Shown here in pieces: positions 8,138-16,700 of a DNA stretch of 44,551 bases (positions are counted from its first letter, which is position 1; every line of letters begins with the position of its first letter). The notes beneath the pieces were generated by a model that saw only the letters and a list, made by a program, of their open reading frames with translations, made no database searches and was not told the DNA's origin. This stretch comes from Acetobacter sp. (GTDB taxonomy: Bacteria; Pseudomonadota; Alphaproteobacteria; RF32; CAG-239), in assembly GCA_023665325.1 (NCBI GenBank), contig JAMPED010000013.1, forward strand, positions 1 through 44,551. Reading direction: 5' to 3'. The position numbers and the translations under genes are program-made.

Positions 8138-8968
8138 ATGACTGGTACCACAATTCAAATACATTTACCTGATGACGATCCTAAAAGTATAAAAAAAGCA
8201 AAAATGACAACTAAAATGATTGAAATTATACAAATTCCAAGATCTAAACTTTCTGGAAATTATAACCTTTTAGCGTTTAATGGGATTTATATTTTAGTTG
8301 ATAGCCTTAGACGAGAAAAACCTGAAATTTATATTGGTAAAGGAGATGTTCAGGATAGAGCGCGTAAAAACGATAGAAAAAAAGATTTTTGGACAATGAT
8401 GTTCGCTATCCAGTTAAAGAATGAGAGTGGATTTAATGATGCGCATAATAGCTATCTTGAACATTATTTTGTTAAAAAAGGAAAAAAATTGAATTTAGCT
8501 ATTATGAACGAAAACAAACAAACTCCTAAATGTCCAATTCTTACTGAAGAAATGTTATCTGAACTCGAAAGTTATATTGATACTATTGAAATCCTTCTTT
8601 CAACATTAGGATTAAAATGTTTTCAGCCACTTGAAGATATTTCTTCTCCTCAAAAAGATATATTCACTTGTTCTGATAAATATGGGAACTTTGGTAAGGG
8701 AGAATATACGGAAGATGGTTTTCTTTTATATAAAGGTTCTATTTGCAAATTGGAATTACATAAAGGAACAAAAAATCTTCCGCAACGTGATGAAATGATT
8801 TGTTCTGGTCAACTTAAATCTATAGATAATCATTATGTTTTGCAGGAAGATAAGCTATTTTCTTCTGTTTCATCTGCGGCATCAATTGTTCTGGGGCGTA
8901 TGGCTAATGGTTGGCTGAAATGGAAGAATCAAGCAAATATAACATTAGATGAATTAGTTAGAAGTTAG
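8138..8968 (+). CDS. GIY-YIG nuclease family protein with DUF4357 C-terminus
   Basis: About 276 residues from the ATG at 8138. The start MTGTTIQIHLPDDDPKSIKK matches a recurrent N-terminal module of this family. NGIYILVD followed by EIYIGKGDVQDRARKN supplies the GIY and YIG strands and the catalytic arginine region, and the later NSYLEHYFV fits the glutamate-bearing helix. The C-terminal 90 residues (GFLLYKGSICKLE through ASIVLGRMANGWLKWKN) fit DUF4357, common in accessory and defence genes. A longer in-frame start at 8057 would add a hydrophobic stretch unlike the family, so I reject it. It lies 38 bases before an O6-alkylguanine methyltransferase gene on the same strand. Role: DNA cleavage or repair; target unknown. 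Confidence 0.75.
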   Translation: MTGTTIQIHLPDDDPKSIKKAKMTTKMIEIIQIPRSKLSGNYNLLAFNGIYILVDSLRREKPEIYIGKGDVQDRARKNDRKKDFWTMMFAIQLKNESGFNDAHNSYLEHYFVKKGKKLNLAIMNENKQTPKCPILTEEMLSELESYIDTIEILLSTLGLKCFQPLEDISSPQKDIFTCSDKYGNFGKGEYTEDGFLLYKGSICKLELHKGTKNLPQRDEMICSGQLKSIDNHYVLQEDKLFSSVSSAASIVLGRMANGWLKWKNQANITLDELVRS

Positions 8969-9006
8969 ATAAAAATGAGTATATTTTATAAAAGGTATGT
9001 ACAGTA

Positions 9007-9540
9007 ATGCAATATACGAGTAAGTATCTTTCTCCTTTAGGAGAGATATTATTAGCTGCAGATGATGTTGGACTGACTGGTTTATGGTTTGAAGGACAAA
9101 AATACTTTACATTATCTTTAGATAAAGAACACAAAGAAAAAGATCTGGCTATTTTTAGTGTTGCAAAGCGTTGGCTTGATATATATTTTTCTGGAAAAGA
9201 ACCAGATTTTAAACTTCCGCTCCATTTTACAGGAAGTCTTTTTCAAAATGAAGTTTGGGAGATTTTGTCTTCTATTCCCTATGGAAAAACGATGACATAT
9301 GGTCAAATTGCACAAATTCTTGCTCAAAAAAGAAAAATAGAACGAATGTCTGCTCAAGCTGTTGGTGGTGCTGTAGGGCATAATAAAATATCTATCATTG
9401 TTCCTTGTCATAGAGTTATCGGAACTTCTGGTAGCCTTACTGGTTATGCTGGTGGAATTAGTAAAAAAATAGAATTACTCAAACTTGAAGGTGCTTTACA
9501 AGACGGATTTTTTGTTCCGAAAAAAAGTACCGCTCCTTAA
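9007..9540 (+). CDS. ogt: Methylated-DNA-[protein]-cysteine S-methyltransferase
   Basis: A 177-residue O6-alkylguanine-DNA alkyltransferase. The catalytic cysteine is in IVPCHRVIG near residue 133, preceded by the DNA-binding helix in TYGQIAQIL and AVGGAVGHNKI, and followed by GYAGGISKKIELLKLEG. An N-terminal SPLGEILLAADD domain completes the usual length of Ogt. It transfers alkyl groups from O6-alkylguanine or O4-alkylthymine to itself, acting once per molecule in the cytoplasm. It follows the GIY-YIG gene with a 38-base gap and may be co-transcribed with it. The ribosome site is modest (AAGG about 12 bases upstream). Confidence 0.93.
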   Translation: MQYTSKYLSPLGEILLAADDVGLTGLWFEGQKYFTLSLDKEHKEKDLAIFSVAKRWLDIYFSGKEPDFKLPLHFTGSLFQNEVWEILSSIPYGKTMTYGQIAQILAQKRKIERMSAQAVGGAVGHNKISIIVPCHRVIGTSGSLTGYAGGISKKIELLKLEGALQDGFFVPKKSTAP

Positions 9541-9678
9541 TTTTTCATTTCAACTTCGCTTTATCTATTTGTCTACAGCTATTTTATTTGTAATATATAT
9601 AAATTTTAAGTGATTTGTTTTTTTTATTTTTTTCCGTCAGAGTATTTACATAAAAGTTAAAAAACTGGAGGGATTTTT

Positions 9679-10197
9679 ATGAAACACGGAAAAAATTTTA
9701 CACTGGGAGAATATGTAATTATAAAAAAACCGGATTTAATTTCTACTGGTGATAATGTACGTATTTCTGATTTTTGCCGGATTTCTTCGGCTTGTGAAAT
9801 TGGTTCAGACTGTGAAATTGCTAGCGGGACATATATTTCGGGTGGTGATGGAAAATTTAAATTTAAGATGGGTGATTGTTCAAGCCTTGCTGCTGGTGTT
9901 AAGATTTGGCTCAGTTCAAACGACTATGTTAATGAATTGGTGACACATTCTGTACCCAAAGTTAAGGAAATTCAAGGTAATGTGACGATGGAAAAATACA
10001 CAGGTATCGGCACAAACTCAGTAGTGATGCCGAATAACCATATCCCAGAAGGTGTTTGTATTGGAGCATTGAGTTTTGTACCATCTAACTATCCGTTTGA
10101 GCCGTGGACTGTTTATGCTGGACGCCCGATTAAACCGATAAAAAAACGGAACAAACAAAATATTATCAACGTGTTAAAAGATTTAGGCAAACTTTAA
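9679..10197 (+). CDS. Left-handed beta-helix acyltransferase (hexapeptide repeats)
   Basis: A 172-residue hexapeptide-repeat protein: successive strands such as GDNVRISDFCRISSACEIG, SDCEIASGTYISGG and VTMEKYTGIGTNSVVMPNNHIP show the [LIV]-G-x4 periodicity, and AGRPIKPIKK closes it. This is the trimeric LbetaH fold of sugar N- or O-acetyltransferases. GGAGGG at 9667-9672 gives a strong ribosome site. It lies 15 bases before glmS, so together they may supply an amino sugar and acylate a sugar of the surface glycan; this pairing is inference. The 138-base upstream gap is very AT-rich with no clear promoter. Confidence 0.8.
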   Translation: MKHGKNFTLGEYVIIKKPDLISTGDNVRISDFCRISSACEIGSDCEIASGTYISGGDGKFKFKMGDCSSLAAGVKIWLSSNDYVNELVTHSVPKVKEIQGNVTMEKYTGIGTNSVVMPNNHIPEGVCIGALSFVPSNYPFEPWTVYAGRPIKPIKKRNKQNIINVLKDLGKL

Positions 10198-10212
10198 GCG
10201 GAGGAAACTGAG

Positions 10213-12048
10213 ATGTGTGGAATTGTGGGATATATTGGAAATAATGCTGTAACGGAAAACCTTATTGGCGGGCTTAAAAATTTAGAATATCGCGGATATG
10301 ATTCAGCAGGGATTGCTCTTAATGATAATCAAAATATCAATATTTTCAAAGCAGCAGGAAAGCTTGGCAATTTATGTGATATTTTAACAAAACAGACAAA
10401 TGTTCATTCTGCTCCGTCAATGGGAATTGGACACATTCGCTGGGCTACGCACGGTGATACAACTACAACGAATGCACACCCACATCAATCTAACGATGGT
10501 AAGCTGGTGCTGGTGCATAATGGTATTATTGAGAATTATAAAGAATTAAAAAATGAACTCATTGCTATGGGCTTTCATTTTTCATCACAGACAGATACAG
10601 AAGTTGCCACTCATCTCATTAGTTTTTATTATAACTGTACACATAACCTTGAAATGGCAGTTCTTAAAGCCGTTAAACGACTTAAAGGTGCTTTTGCATT
10701 TTGTATTATGCATAAAGATGAGCCGGATAAAATTATTGCTGTTCGGCAAAATGCACCGTTAATAATTGGACTCGGTGATAACGAGAACTTTATTGCTAGC
10801 GATGTGCCAGCTATTATTGGAAAAGTTAGTAAAATCATTTATTTGGATGATTGCGAGATGGCAATTGTAACTCGAAACAATGTTATTGTTAAAAATTTTG
10901 ATGGAGTTGATTTACACAAAGCACCTGAGGCTATTACGTTTACACCTGATGCAATTGACAAGCGTGGCTACAAACATTTTATGCTTAAAGAAATTAACGA
11001 GCAATCAGATATTATCCGTAATCTACTCGCAGAAAGAATGCCGGATATACATATACCGTTACAGATGGAAGATTTGCATTGGACAACTATTTTAAACAAG
11101 AAGCATATTGAAATTGTTGCTTGCGGAACTTCTTTGCACGCTGCAAATGTAGCAAAATATATTTTTGAAAAGCTTCTTCGTGTTCCGGTGACAGTGGTAG
11201 CGGCAAGTGAATATATTTATCAAGAAAATTTAACAAATAATAACACTCTTACCATTGGAATTTCACAATCTGGTGAAACTGCTGATACGATTACAGCATT
11301 GAAATTAGCGAAAAAAAATAAAGCTCATATTGTTGTTTTGACCAACCGTCCAGACTCTAGCATTGTACGATATGCGGATGATGTTTTGGAGCTTAAAGCT
11401 GGTATTGAAGTGAGTGTTGCGGCGACAAAGTCTTATACAGCACAGCTTATTTCCCTCTATATGTTTGCTATCAGCTGGACTGAGCATCTTAATCCTTCTT
11501 CTGAAACTTTGACTATTAAACAAGAGTTATTGATGCTCCCGACAAAGATTGATGAGATATTGAGTAATCCGCAGCATATTAAGCACTGTGCAGAGAAATT
11601 TTGCCACTACAAAAACTTTATTTATATTTCTCGAGGTGTCAATATTGCTACAGCATTAGAAGGAGCGTTGAAACTAAAGGAAATCAGCTACATTAACGCA
11701 TCTGGATATGCGGCAGGAGAGTTAAAACACGGTCCTATTGCTCTTTTGGATAAGTCGATGCCTGTATTGGCTATTCTTATTGCTAAAAGTAGCACATATC
11801 ATAAGGTACTCTCTAACTGTGAAGAAGCTAAGGCTCGCCAAGCACCATTGATTGCCATCAGTTCAGGAGATGATGAACATCTTAGCGATGTATTTGATGA
11901 AGTTATCTATATTCCTGATATTTCTGAAGAGTTATCTCCTATTTTGGCAAATATTCCTTTACAGTTACTAGCGTATTATGTAGCAGATAATCTGGGTAGA
12001 GAAATTGATCAACCGCGCAATCTTGCTAAATCGGTAACGGTAGAATAA
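10213..12048 (+). CDS. glmS: Glutamine-fructose-6-phosphate aminotransferase
   Basis: A full-length 611-residue GlmS. Cys2 of MCGIVGYIG is the glutaminase nucleophile, and LEYRGYDSAGIA, RWATHGD and HNGIIENYKELK belong to the N-terminal amidotransferase domain (1 to about 240). Two SIS domains follow (VACGTSLHAANVAKY, ISQSGETADT, SRGVNIATALEGALKLKEISY), and the C-terminus DQPRNLAKSVTVE is the conserved tail that caps the active site. It makes glucosamine-6-phosphate for UDP-GlcNAc and so for peptidoglycan and LPS. GCGGAGGAAACTGAG precedes the ATG. I see no glmS ribozyme in the 15-base gap upstream. Confidence 0.97.
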   Translation: MCGIVGYIGNNAVTENLIGGLKNLEYRGYDSAGIALNDNQNINIFKAAGKLGNLCDILTKQTNVHSAPSMGIGHIRWATHGDTTTTNAHPHQSNDGKLVLVHNGIIENYKELKNELIAMGFHFSSQTDTEVATHLISFYYNCTHNLEMAVLKAVKRLKGAFAFCIMHKDEPDKIIAVRQNAPLIIGLGDNENFIASDVPAIIGKVSKIIYLDDCEMAIVTRNNVIVKNFDGVDLHKAPEAITFTPDAIDKRGYKHFMLKEINEQSDIIRNLLAERMPDIHIPLQMEDLHWTTILNKKHIEIVACGTSLHAANVAKYIFEKLLRVPVTVVAASEYIYQENLTNNNTLTIGISQSGETADTITALKLAKKNKAHIVVLTNRPDSSIVRYADDVLELKAGIEVSVAATKSYTAQLISLYMFAISWTEHLNPSSETLTIKQELLMLPTKIDEILSNPQHIKHCAEKFCHYKNFIYISRGVNIATALEGALKLKEISYINASGYAAGELKHGPIALLDKSMPVLAILIAKSSTYHKVLSNCEEAKARQAPLIAISSGDDEHLSDVFDEVIYIPDISEELSPILANIPLQLLAYYVADNLGREIDQPRNLAKSVTVE

Positions 12049-12053
12049 GTTTT

Positions 12054-12731
12054 CTAGAAGCGACCACCTGCACCGCCTCCACCAAAGCTACCACCGCCAC
12101 CTCGGAAACCGCTGAATCCTCCGCCAAAACCACCACGCGGTAGAAAGAAGCCACCTCCTCCACCACGTCCTTTGCCGGAAAGTAACAGAAATAAAAATAA
12201 TAAAAACAATACTGTGGATATGGCATCACCAGACATTTCGTCTTCAGCGTATGCGTTTGGATTAGTAATGACTGACATCACAGCGGCGGTTCCGTTTAAT
12301 ACTGCTTGATTATAATCATTATCTTTTTGTATTGGTGGAAAAATAATCTCTCTTAATATACGTCCGGCGAGACTATCTGGTAATATTCCCTCCAGCCCAT
12401 AGCCAACCTCTATCCCAGCATAGCGATCTTGGGGAGAGATGAAAATCAGTACGCCATTGTCTTTCCCCTTTTGTCCTAATTGCCAACGTCGGGCTAGTTC
12501 TATGCCATATTCCCTGCCATTTTGTCCACGTAAATCTTTTAAGACTGCAATGGCTATTTGGTTATCTTTATCTAAAGAGAGCATTTTTAGTAATTCGGCT
12601 TTGGTTTGCGGCGTCAAAATCCCTACCTCATCTACCACCTGCCCACTTAGCACTGGATAGTCTACTTCCGCAGCAAAAACTGAAGAACAGAAAAACAGAA
12701 CTGATAGTAGAAGTGCTAAAAACTTTTTCAT
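12054..12731 (-). CDS. TPM-domain envelope protein (YgcG type) with glycine-rich tail
   Basis: A 225-residue protein with a signal peptide (MKKFLALLLSVLFFCSSVFA), a TPM domain from about residue 24 to 155 (VVDEVGILTP, GIELARRWQLGQKGKDNGVLI, ALDRYAGIEVGYGLEG-like region), one membrane segment near 172-185 and a glycine/phenylalanine-rich tail ending GGGGAGGRF. This is the usual architecture of TPM proteins encoded beside LemA. Function is not settled; roles in photosystem repair and acid phosphatase activity are known for plant relatives. It follows lemA by 11 bases on the same strand and converges on glmS with a 5-base gap, leaving no room for a terminator between them. Confidence 0.88.
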   Translation of the reverse strand: MKKFLALLLSVLFFCSSVFAAEVDYPVLSGQVVDEVGILTPQTKAELLKMLSLDKDNQIAIAVLKDLRGQNGREYGIELARRWQLGQKGKDNGVLIFISPQDRYAGIEVGYGLEGILPDSLAGRILREIIFPPIQKDNDYNQAVLNGTAAVMSVITNPNAYAEDEMSGDAISTVLFLLFLFLLLSGKGRGGGGGFFLPRGGFGGGFSGFRGGGGSFGGGGAGGRF

Positions 12732-12742
12732 TCATTGCCTGC

Positions 12743-13312
12743 TTAAAATGCTACTACAGGTGCAGTTTGAGCTGCTGGTGCGGCATCAAACACCGGTTTT
12801 GCTCTTAGACCTGAAAGCATTGCCCAGATAATTCCAGGAAATGTACGGGCAGTTTTATTAAAGCTTTTTACGATAGCGATATAATCTTTACGGGCAACGG
12901 CAATACGATTTTCCGTTCCTTCAAGTTGATCTTGCAGAGCCATAAAATTTTGATTTGCCTTTAAATCCGGATATTGTTCTGCAACTGCCATCAACCGAGA
13001 AAGAGCAGAGCTAATGCCACTTTGTGCGTTCATATACTCTTGTACTTGCTTAGCATCATCCAGATTAACGGTTACCTTTGTTGCATCAGCACGAGCTTGT
13101 ATCACCGCTTGTAAGGTTTCTTTTTCGTGAGTAGCATAGCCTTTAACCGTTGAAACTAAATTCGGAATTAAATCCATTCGGCGCTGATATTGATTTTGTA
13201 CCTGTGCCCAGGCGGCTTTGACGTCTTCATCTTGTTTTACAAGACTATTAACCCCGCCAACGCCCCAAAAGAGTAATAATCCGATAATTGCAATTGCTAT
13301 AATCGCTTTCAC
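12743..13312 (-). CDS. lemA: LemA family protein
   Basis: A 189-residue LemA protein: one N-terminal membrane helix (AIIAIAIIGLLLFWGVGGVNSLV), then a helical bundle with the family hallmarks AWAQVQNQYQRRMDLIPNLV and ENRIAVARKDYIAIVKSFNKT, and FPGIIWAMLSGLRAKPVF. It is membrane-anchored with the bundle outside the cytoplasm; biochemical role unknown. GAAAGGAAAG precedes its start. It forms the common two-gene unit with the TPM protein downstream. The 75-base gap to the hydrolase gene upstream could hold its promoter, but I see no clear match. Confidence 0.92.
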   Translation of the reverse strand: MKAIIAIAIIGLLLFWGVGGVNSLVKQDEDVKAAWAQVQNQYQRRMDLIPNLVSTVKGYATHEKETLQAVIQARADATKVTVNLDDAKQVQEYMNAQSGISSALSRLMAVAEQYPDLKANQNFMALQDQLEGTENRIAVARKDYIAIVKSFNKTARTFPGIIWAMLSGLRAKPVFDAAPAAQTAPVVAF

Positions 13313-13387
13313 TTTACTTTCCTTTCAAAACATCAAACAATTACAGACAATATATGTTTGCAGTGGATGGATTAAAAGGGGCGCAAT

Positions 13388-14152
13388 TTAGTTATCTGCA
13401 TAAATCTGCGGATAAATACTCTCCCAACCTTTTATGTGGGTAGCATTTGGGATGATGATTAAATTTTCTGGTGTATTGATAAATTGTTGAGAAAGTGATG
13501 GCGGGATTATATCATCTTTCTCTCCTACATAATGGATTTGCGGAATTTTAGCAAATTGACTTTGATAGTCCGCTAAATTCATTGATTCATTAAGTGGTGG
13601 AAGATTATGATATTGCGTCCACACAAGGTGGTCTAAATTTCCGGCGATAGTGATGATTTTTTTGATATTTAACCCTGTTTTTGCAGCTGCTAATAATCCT
13701 ACAATTTGCGCTCCACCGGAATAACCTATCAATATAACAGGATTTGTACCTGCGATTTTTTTTATGACCTCATATTCGGCGTTAATAATCTCTGGAGCAA
13801 AGCGAGCACTTGTCCAATGTCGTTGTTGACAAATTCCTCGTTTTATATATTGGCAAGGGCGAGCGAGATATATCACATTTGGTTTTGTATCTGCAAAAGC
13901 CAGATTTCGCATAAATATTCCTTTAGGCGTTGGATCTGTGGTGGGTTTACCGTATGCATTAAAAGCATTACCATCTCCCTCAATATATATCCGATATGTT
14001 GCGGTAGGATTGGTGATTTTTTGCCAAGAAGCAATCTCAAAATTGGTGGTTTTGATTTGCTTATAGGTAAAACTCTCCGGAATTACTAAAGTAGTACAAC
14101 CGGCTAATAAGACTATTAAGCTTAGGACTTTTTGCATTTTGACTTTAGGCAT
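13388..14152 (-). CDS. Putative alpha/beta-hydrolase lipoprotein
   Basis: About 250 residues with a lipoprotein signal (LSLIVLLAGC, lipid-modified cysteine near residue 18), then an alpha/beta-hydrolase core. GYSGGAQIV near residue 144 holds the nucleophilic serine; EKDDIIPPSLSQ gives the acidic residue and NATHIKGW the histidine, so the catalytic triad is complete. YRIYIEGDGNAF fits the oxyanion-hole strand. It should sit in the periplasm, anchored to a membrane. Substrate unknown. Its ATG lies inside the last codons of the 780-residue gene upstream (8-base overlap); a second in-frame ATG five codons later gives a more usual lipoprotein N-terminus. Neither has a strong ribosome site. Confidence 0.75.
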   Translation of the reverse strand: MPKVKMQKVLSLIVLLAGCTTLVIPESFTYKQIKTTNFEIASWQKITNPTATYRIYIEGDGNAFNAYGKPTTDPTPKGIFMRNLAFADTKPNVIYLARPCQYIKRGICQQRHWTSARFAPEIINAEYEVIKKIAGTNPVILIGYSGGAQIVGLLAAAKTGLNIKKIITIAGNLDHLVWTQYHNLPPLNESMNLADYQSQFAKIPQIHYVGEKDDIIPPSLSQQFINTPENLIIIPNATHIKGWESIYPQIYADN

Positions 14153-16487
14153 AATATATATGTTTAAGTTCTTTCATCTTCATTTTTAACTTCTTGCTCT
14201 TTTCTTTATATTTGCGGCGTTTTTTACCAAAACAAATCTTAGATAAAAATCTATACCATTTATATTGACGTTTGGATTTCTGATAATTTATACGAGCAAT
14301 ATCTCCTTTCAACTCTGAAATTTCAGAATATAATTGCTCAATAATCGTATAATTTTCACTTTGTGTATACTCTGATTTTTCTGCATTTATAGCATCTGAT
14401 AACCATTTTTTAGAGCGTTCTACTTCTTTTTCTTTAATTGTATTTATCTTTTGATAATCAATCTTTTGTGATACAATATCCTCAATATTTTCATTATTGT
14501 CAACAACACTTCTCTGTTCAATCCCAAATAGTTTGAATAGCGATTTAAATCTGCTATAGCCTCTTGATTTATTCGCAATACAAATAAATGGTTTATTAAA
14601 TATAATAGCAAAACAAGCTCCGTGAAAACTATCTGTAATAAAAAATTGGCAATTTTTTATTGTATAAATCCAATTTTCAATGGATATATTTTCTCCTTTC
14701 ATACCATCTGTCATATCTATGCTATCTATTCCTGAAAAGCATTTTTTTACTTGATTTAATATATTATTTGATTTTTCATTTCTATCTAAAACATACGAGG
14801 CGATGAAAGTTCCTTTAGTTAAAGAAATTCCGTTTACCATATCATCCCATAATTTTGTATCTGCTAAAAATACCGGATCTAACACATATGTTGCTTTTAC
14901 CCCAAAAGTTTTTGAGCAAATATCTACACCATCATCTTCTCGAACGGAAATATTATCAAACTGCTGCATATAATATTTGGTTTTCATTATGTCCGAATAA
15001 TTTCCCTCGAAAGAATCTGTTCCGAAACTAGCGGCATAAGCAATTTTTTTCTTATCGTTGTTTACAAAATTCAATTGGAATATATTATCTCCATTAGGCC
15101 AAAAATATATATACCTCCAAATTTGGTCTGATCCGACGATGAATGTATCAGTTTGTTCATTTAAGATTTGTAATTCTTTTTTATTAGTGCAGCACGTTGT
15201 CAACGATAGATATTTCGCTGAAAACTTATCAGCTATGCTGTTTTTGAAGCGTTTTATCTGAAAAGGAGGAATGTAATTTATCACTTTGGGATTTTTACCG
15301 AATGATTTTATTGTTTCTTGTAGGGCATAACAAGTTAACATTGCGCCGTAATTGCTACAATACCAAAAATTTAATATCCCGCAATCATACTTTTTGCCTA
15401 ATGTTATATTAACATTGTCTGCTAAAGAAGTATTATTTAATCTTGCGAAAAAGTTTGTTCTCTCGCTATGCGGAATGGATGGTTTGATTAAACAAGGATT
15501 TCCTTTTATTGCATATTTTAAGGGAACTTTAGCAAATATTTTAGCTTTTTTCTTAAGAGCATTGATATATTTTTTTCCCTTTGATGTGTTAATTAAAACG
15601 GCTGATGTTCCTTTTTTGTCATTTAATTTTTTAGAATATTTATCAATTCCCCAGAAATCCCCAAGTGTTATATCTCCCTGACGTGGTAATTTGGCAAAAG
15701 GACATTGAGCGCAAGATTTATTCAGACATAAATTTTTAAGAAATGCCTGCATAAAAATATCTTTCTCGGAAGAATCTGTATAGGTAGTAGTTGCTGTAGT
15801 TGTTGTAATGGTAAGATGAGGTTTCCAGCCATTTACTTTGTCTCTAAAATTTGTTTCAAGAACTTTTTCTTCTGCGTTTTGAACTAACTCGGAAAGGTAT
15901 TTTTTATAGACCTTTGGAGATGGAGTTCCGTGACAAATAATATCAACAGTCAGAAGTTTCTCGTATGTTTTTCCAAGATACGCATTTAACCCGGCTACTT
16001 GACAAGGTGTACCGGTAAACATAACGATTTTATCTTTTTTAAGTAATGATTTTATTTTTGTATAACACTCATTTGTGTTACTCTGTAAATATTTTGAGCC
16101 TTTTAATTTATTTAAATCAGCTTTATCTGAGATGATGATATGCTCAACAAGATTCTGCTCATTCCACGAGGCGCCGCACACATATCCGCCATTATCCAAT
16201 ACTAATTCTGCCAAAAGAGGGAAAACAGCACCGGAAGAACTTTGCTTACGTAAGTCATCTTCTGCGGCAAGTGCCAGACACATAGGCTTTTCATTGTTTA
16301 TATAAATCGGATGTTCCGCCGGACATTTGTTATAGCATAAGCCACAATCAACACACTTTGTTTCATCAATTTCAGGAGATAAAAAGCCTTCTCTGTTCAT
16401 CTGCATAGAAATTGCTTTATGCGGGCATATATTGTAGCAAGCACCACATCCCGTACACTTTCCTTGTTCTAGTTCTTTTATATTCAT
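14145..16487 (-). CDS. Ferredoxin / F420-hydrogenase-beta-like / polysaccharide pyruvyltransferase fusion
   Basis: A 780-residue fusion. Residues 1-60 hold two 4Fe-4S motifs (CTGCGACYNICP and CVDCGLCYNKCP). About 70-360 match the coenzyme F420 hydrogenase/dehydrogenase beta-subunit family, with SSGAVFP and FTGTPCQVAGLNAYLG and further cysteines (CLNKSCAQCPFAKLPRQGD). From about residue 365 a polysaccharide pyruvyltransferase domain begins (ILNFWYCSNYGAMLTCYAL), with FIVGSDQIW and TDSFHGACFAIIF near 620. The last 80 residues are charged and helical. The two halves are usually separate genes next to each other in gut-bacterial glycan loci. By family, it should modify a surface polysaccharide, with the Fe-S half in some redox role. 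GGTGGA precedes the start, and a promoter with an operator-like site lies upstream. Confidence 0.82.
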   Translation of the reverse strand: MNIKELEQGKCTGCGACYNICPHKAISMQMNREGFLSPEIDETKCVDCGLCYNKCPAEHPIYINNEKPMCLALAAEDDLRKQSSSGAVFPLLAELVLDNGGYVCGASWNEQNLVEHIIISDKADLNKLKGSKYLQSNTNECYTKIKSLLKKDKIVMFTGTPCQVAGLNAYLGKTYEKLLTVDIICHGTPSPKVYKKYLSELVQNAEEKVLETNFRDKVNGWKPHLTITTTTATTTYTDSSEKDIFMQAFLKNLCLNKSCAQCPFAKLPRQGDITLGDFWGIDKYSKKLNDKKGTSAVLINTSKGKKYINALKKKAKIFAKVPLKYAIKGNPCLIKPSIPHSERTNFFARLNNTSLADNVNITLGKKYDCGILNFWYCSNYGAMLTCYALQETIKSFGKNPKVINYIPPFQIKRFKNSIADKFSAKYLSLTTCCTNKKELQILNEQTDTFIVGSDQIWRYIYFWPNGDNIFQLNFVNNDKKKIAYAASFGTDSFEGNYSDIMKTKYYMQQFDNISVREDDGVDICSKTFGVKATYVLDPVFLADTKLWDDMVNGISLTKGTFIASYVLDRNEKSNNILNQVKKCFSGIDSIDMTDGMKGENISIENWIYTIKNCQFFITDSFHGACFAIIFNKPFICIANKSRGYSRFKSLFKLFGIEQRSVVDNNENIEDIVSQKIDYQKINTIKEKEVERSKKWLSDAINAEKSEYTQSENYTIIEQLYSEISELKGDIARINYQKSKRQYKWYRFLSKICFGKKRRKYKEKSKKLKMKMKELKHIYYA

Positions 16488-16500
16488 AGTCCACCATCTG

Positions 16501-16518
16501 TTAGCATAAATCGTTCGT
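16501..16518 (+). promoter_or_regulatory. Operator-like half-site over the minus-strand transcription start
   Basis: TTAGCATAAATCGTTCGT is an inverted copy, with three mismatches in 18, of the sequence at 16605-16622. It overlaps the predicted start of transcription of the minus-strand fusion gene. Confidence 0.45.
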
Positions 16519-16521
16519 TTT

Positions 16522-16551
16522 TTTATAATGCTTTTACTGCCAGTGTTTCAA
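16522..16551 (-). promoter_or_regulatory. Putative promoter of the pyruvyltransferase fusion gene
   Basis: Read on the minus strand, TTGAAA (16551-16546) and TATAAA (16527-16522) are separated by 18 bases. Transcription would begin near 16515, inside the TTAGCAT-containing half-site, and reach the gene start at 16487 after a short leader. Confidence 0.45.
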
Positions 16552-16594
16552 TAATAAACTATTATTTCTGCACAATTTTATAGTTTCAACTCTA

Positions 16595-16622
16595 TTAGCA
16601 TCTAACGAACGTTAAATGCTAA
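16595..16622. promoter_or_regulatory. 28-bp near-perfect palindrome, putative operator
   Basis: Arms TTAGCAT and ATGCTAA bound a centre reading CTAACGA-ACGTTAA; of 14 base pairs only two mismatch (position 8 and the centre). It ends 21 bases before the TTGACA of the ELM1-like gene, in a divergent promoter region. With no T-run and an even-spaced dyad, a dimeric regulator site is more likely than a terminator. No regulator gene is adjacent. Confidence 0.55.
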
Positions 16623-16643
16623 TGGTTATGATAGAAATTTTAT

Positions 16644-16679
16644 TTGACAACTTTACCTGTCCCTTATACATTGTATAAT
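16644..16679 (+). promoter_or_regulatory. Putative promoter of the ELM1-like gene
   Basis: A perfect TTGACA stands at 16644-16649. The -10 is ambiguous: TATACA at 16665-16670 has a 15-base spacer; TATAAT at 16674-16679 is a better hexamer but too far from TTGACA and would need TTTACC (16652-16657) as its -35. Either gives a leader of about 15-25 bases to the ATG at 16701. Confidence 0.45.
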
Positions 16680-16700
16680 TATAAGTATATAGGAGAAATT

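Noticed and set aside
10198..10212. glmS ribozyme or riboswitch before glmS
   Set aside because: Only 15 bases separate glmS from the acyltransferase gene; there is no room for the ribozyme.
12026..12229. Minus-strand ORF overlapping the glycine-rich tail of the TPM gene
   Set aside because: Shadow frame produced by the GGN-rich tail.
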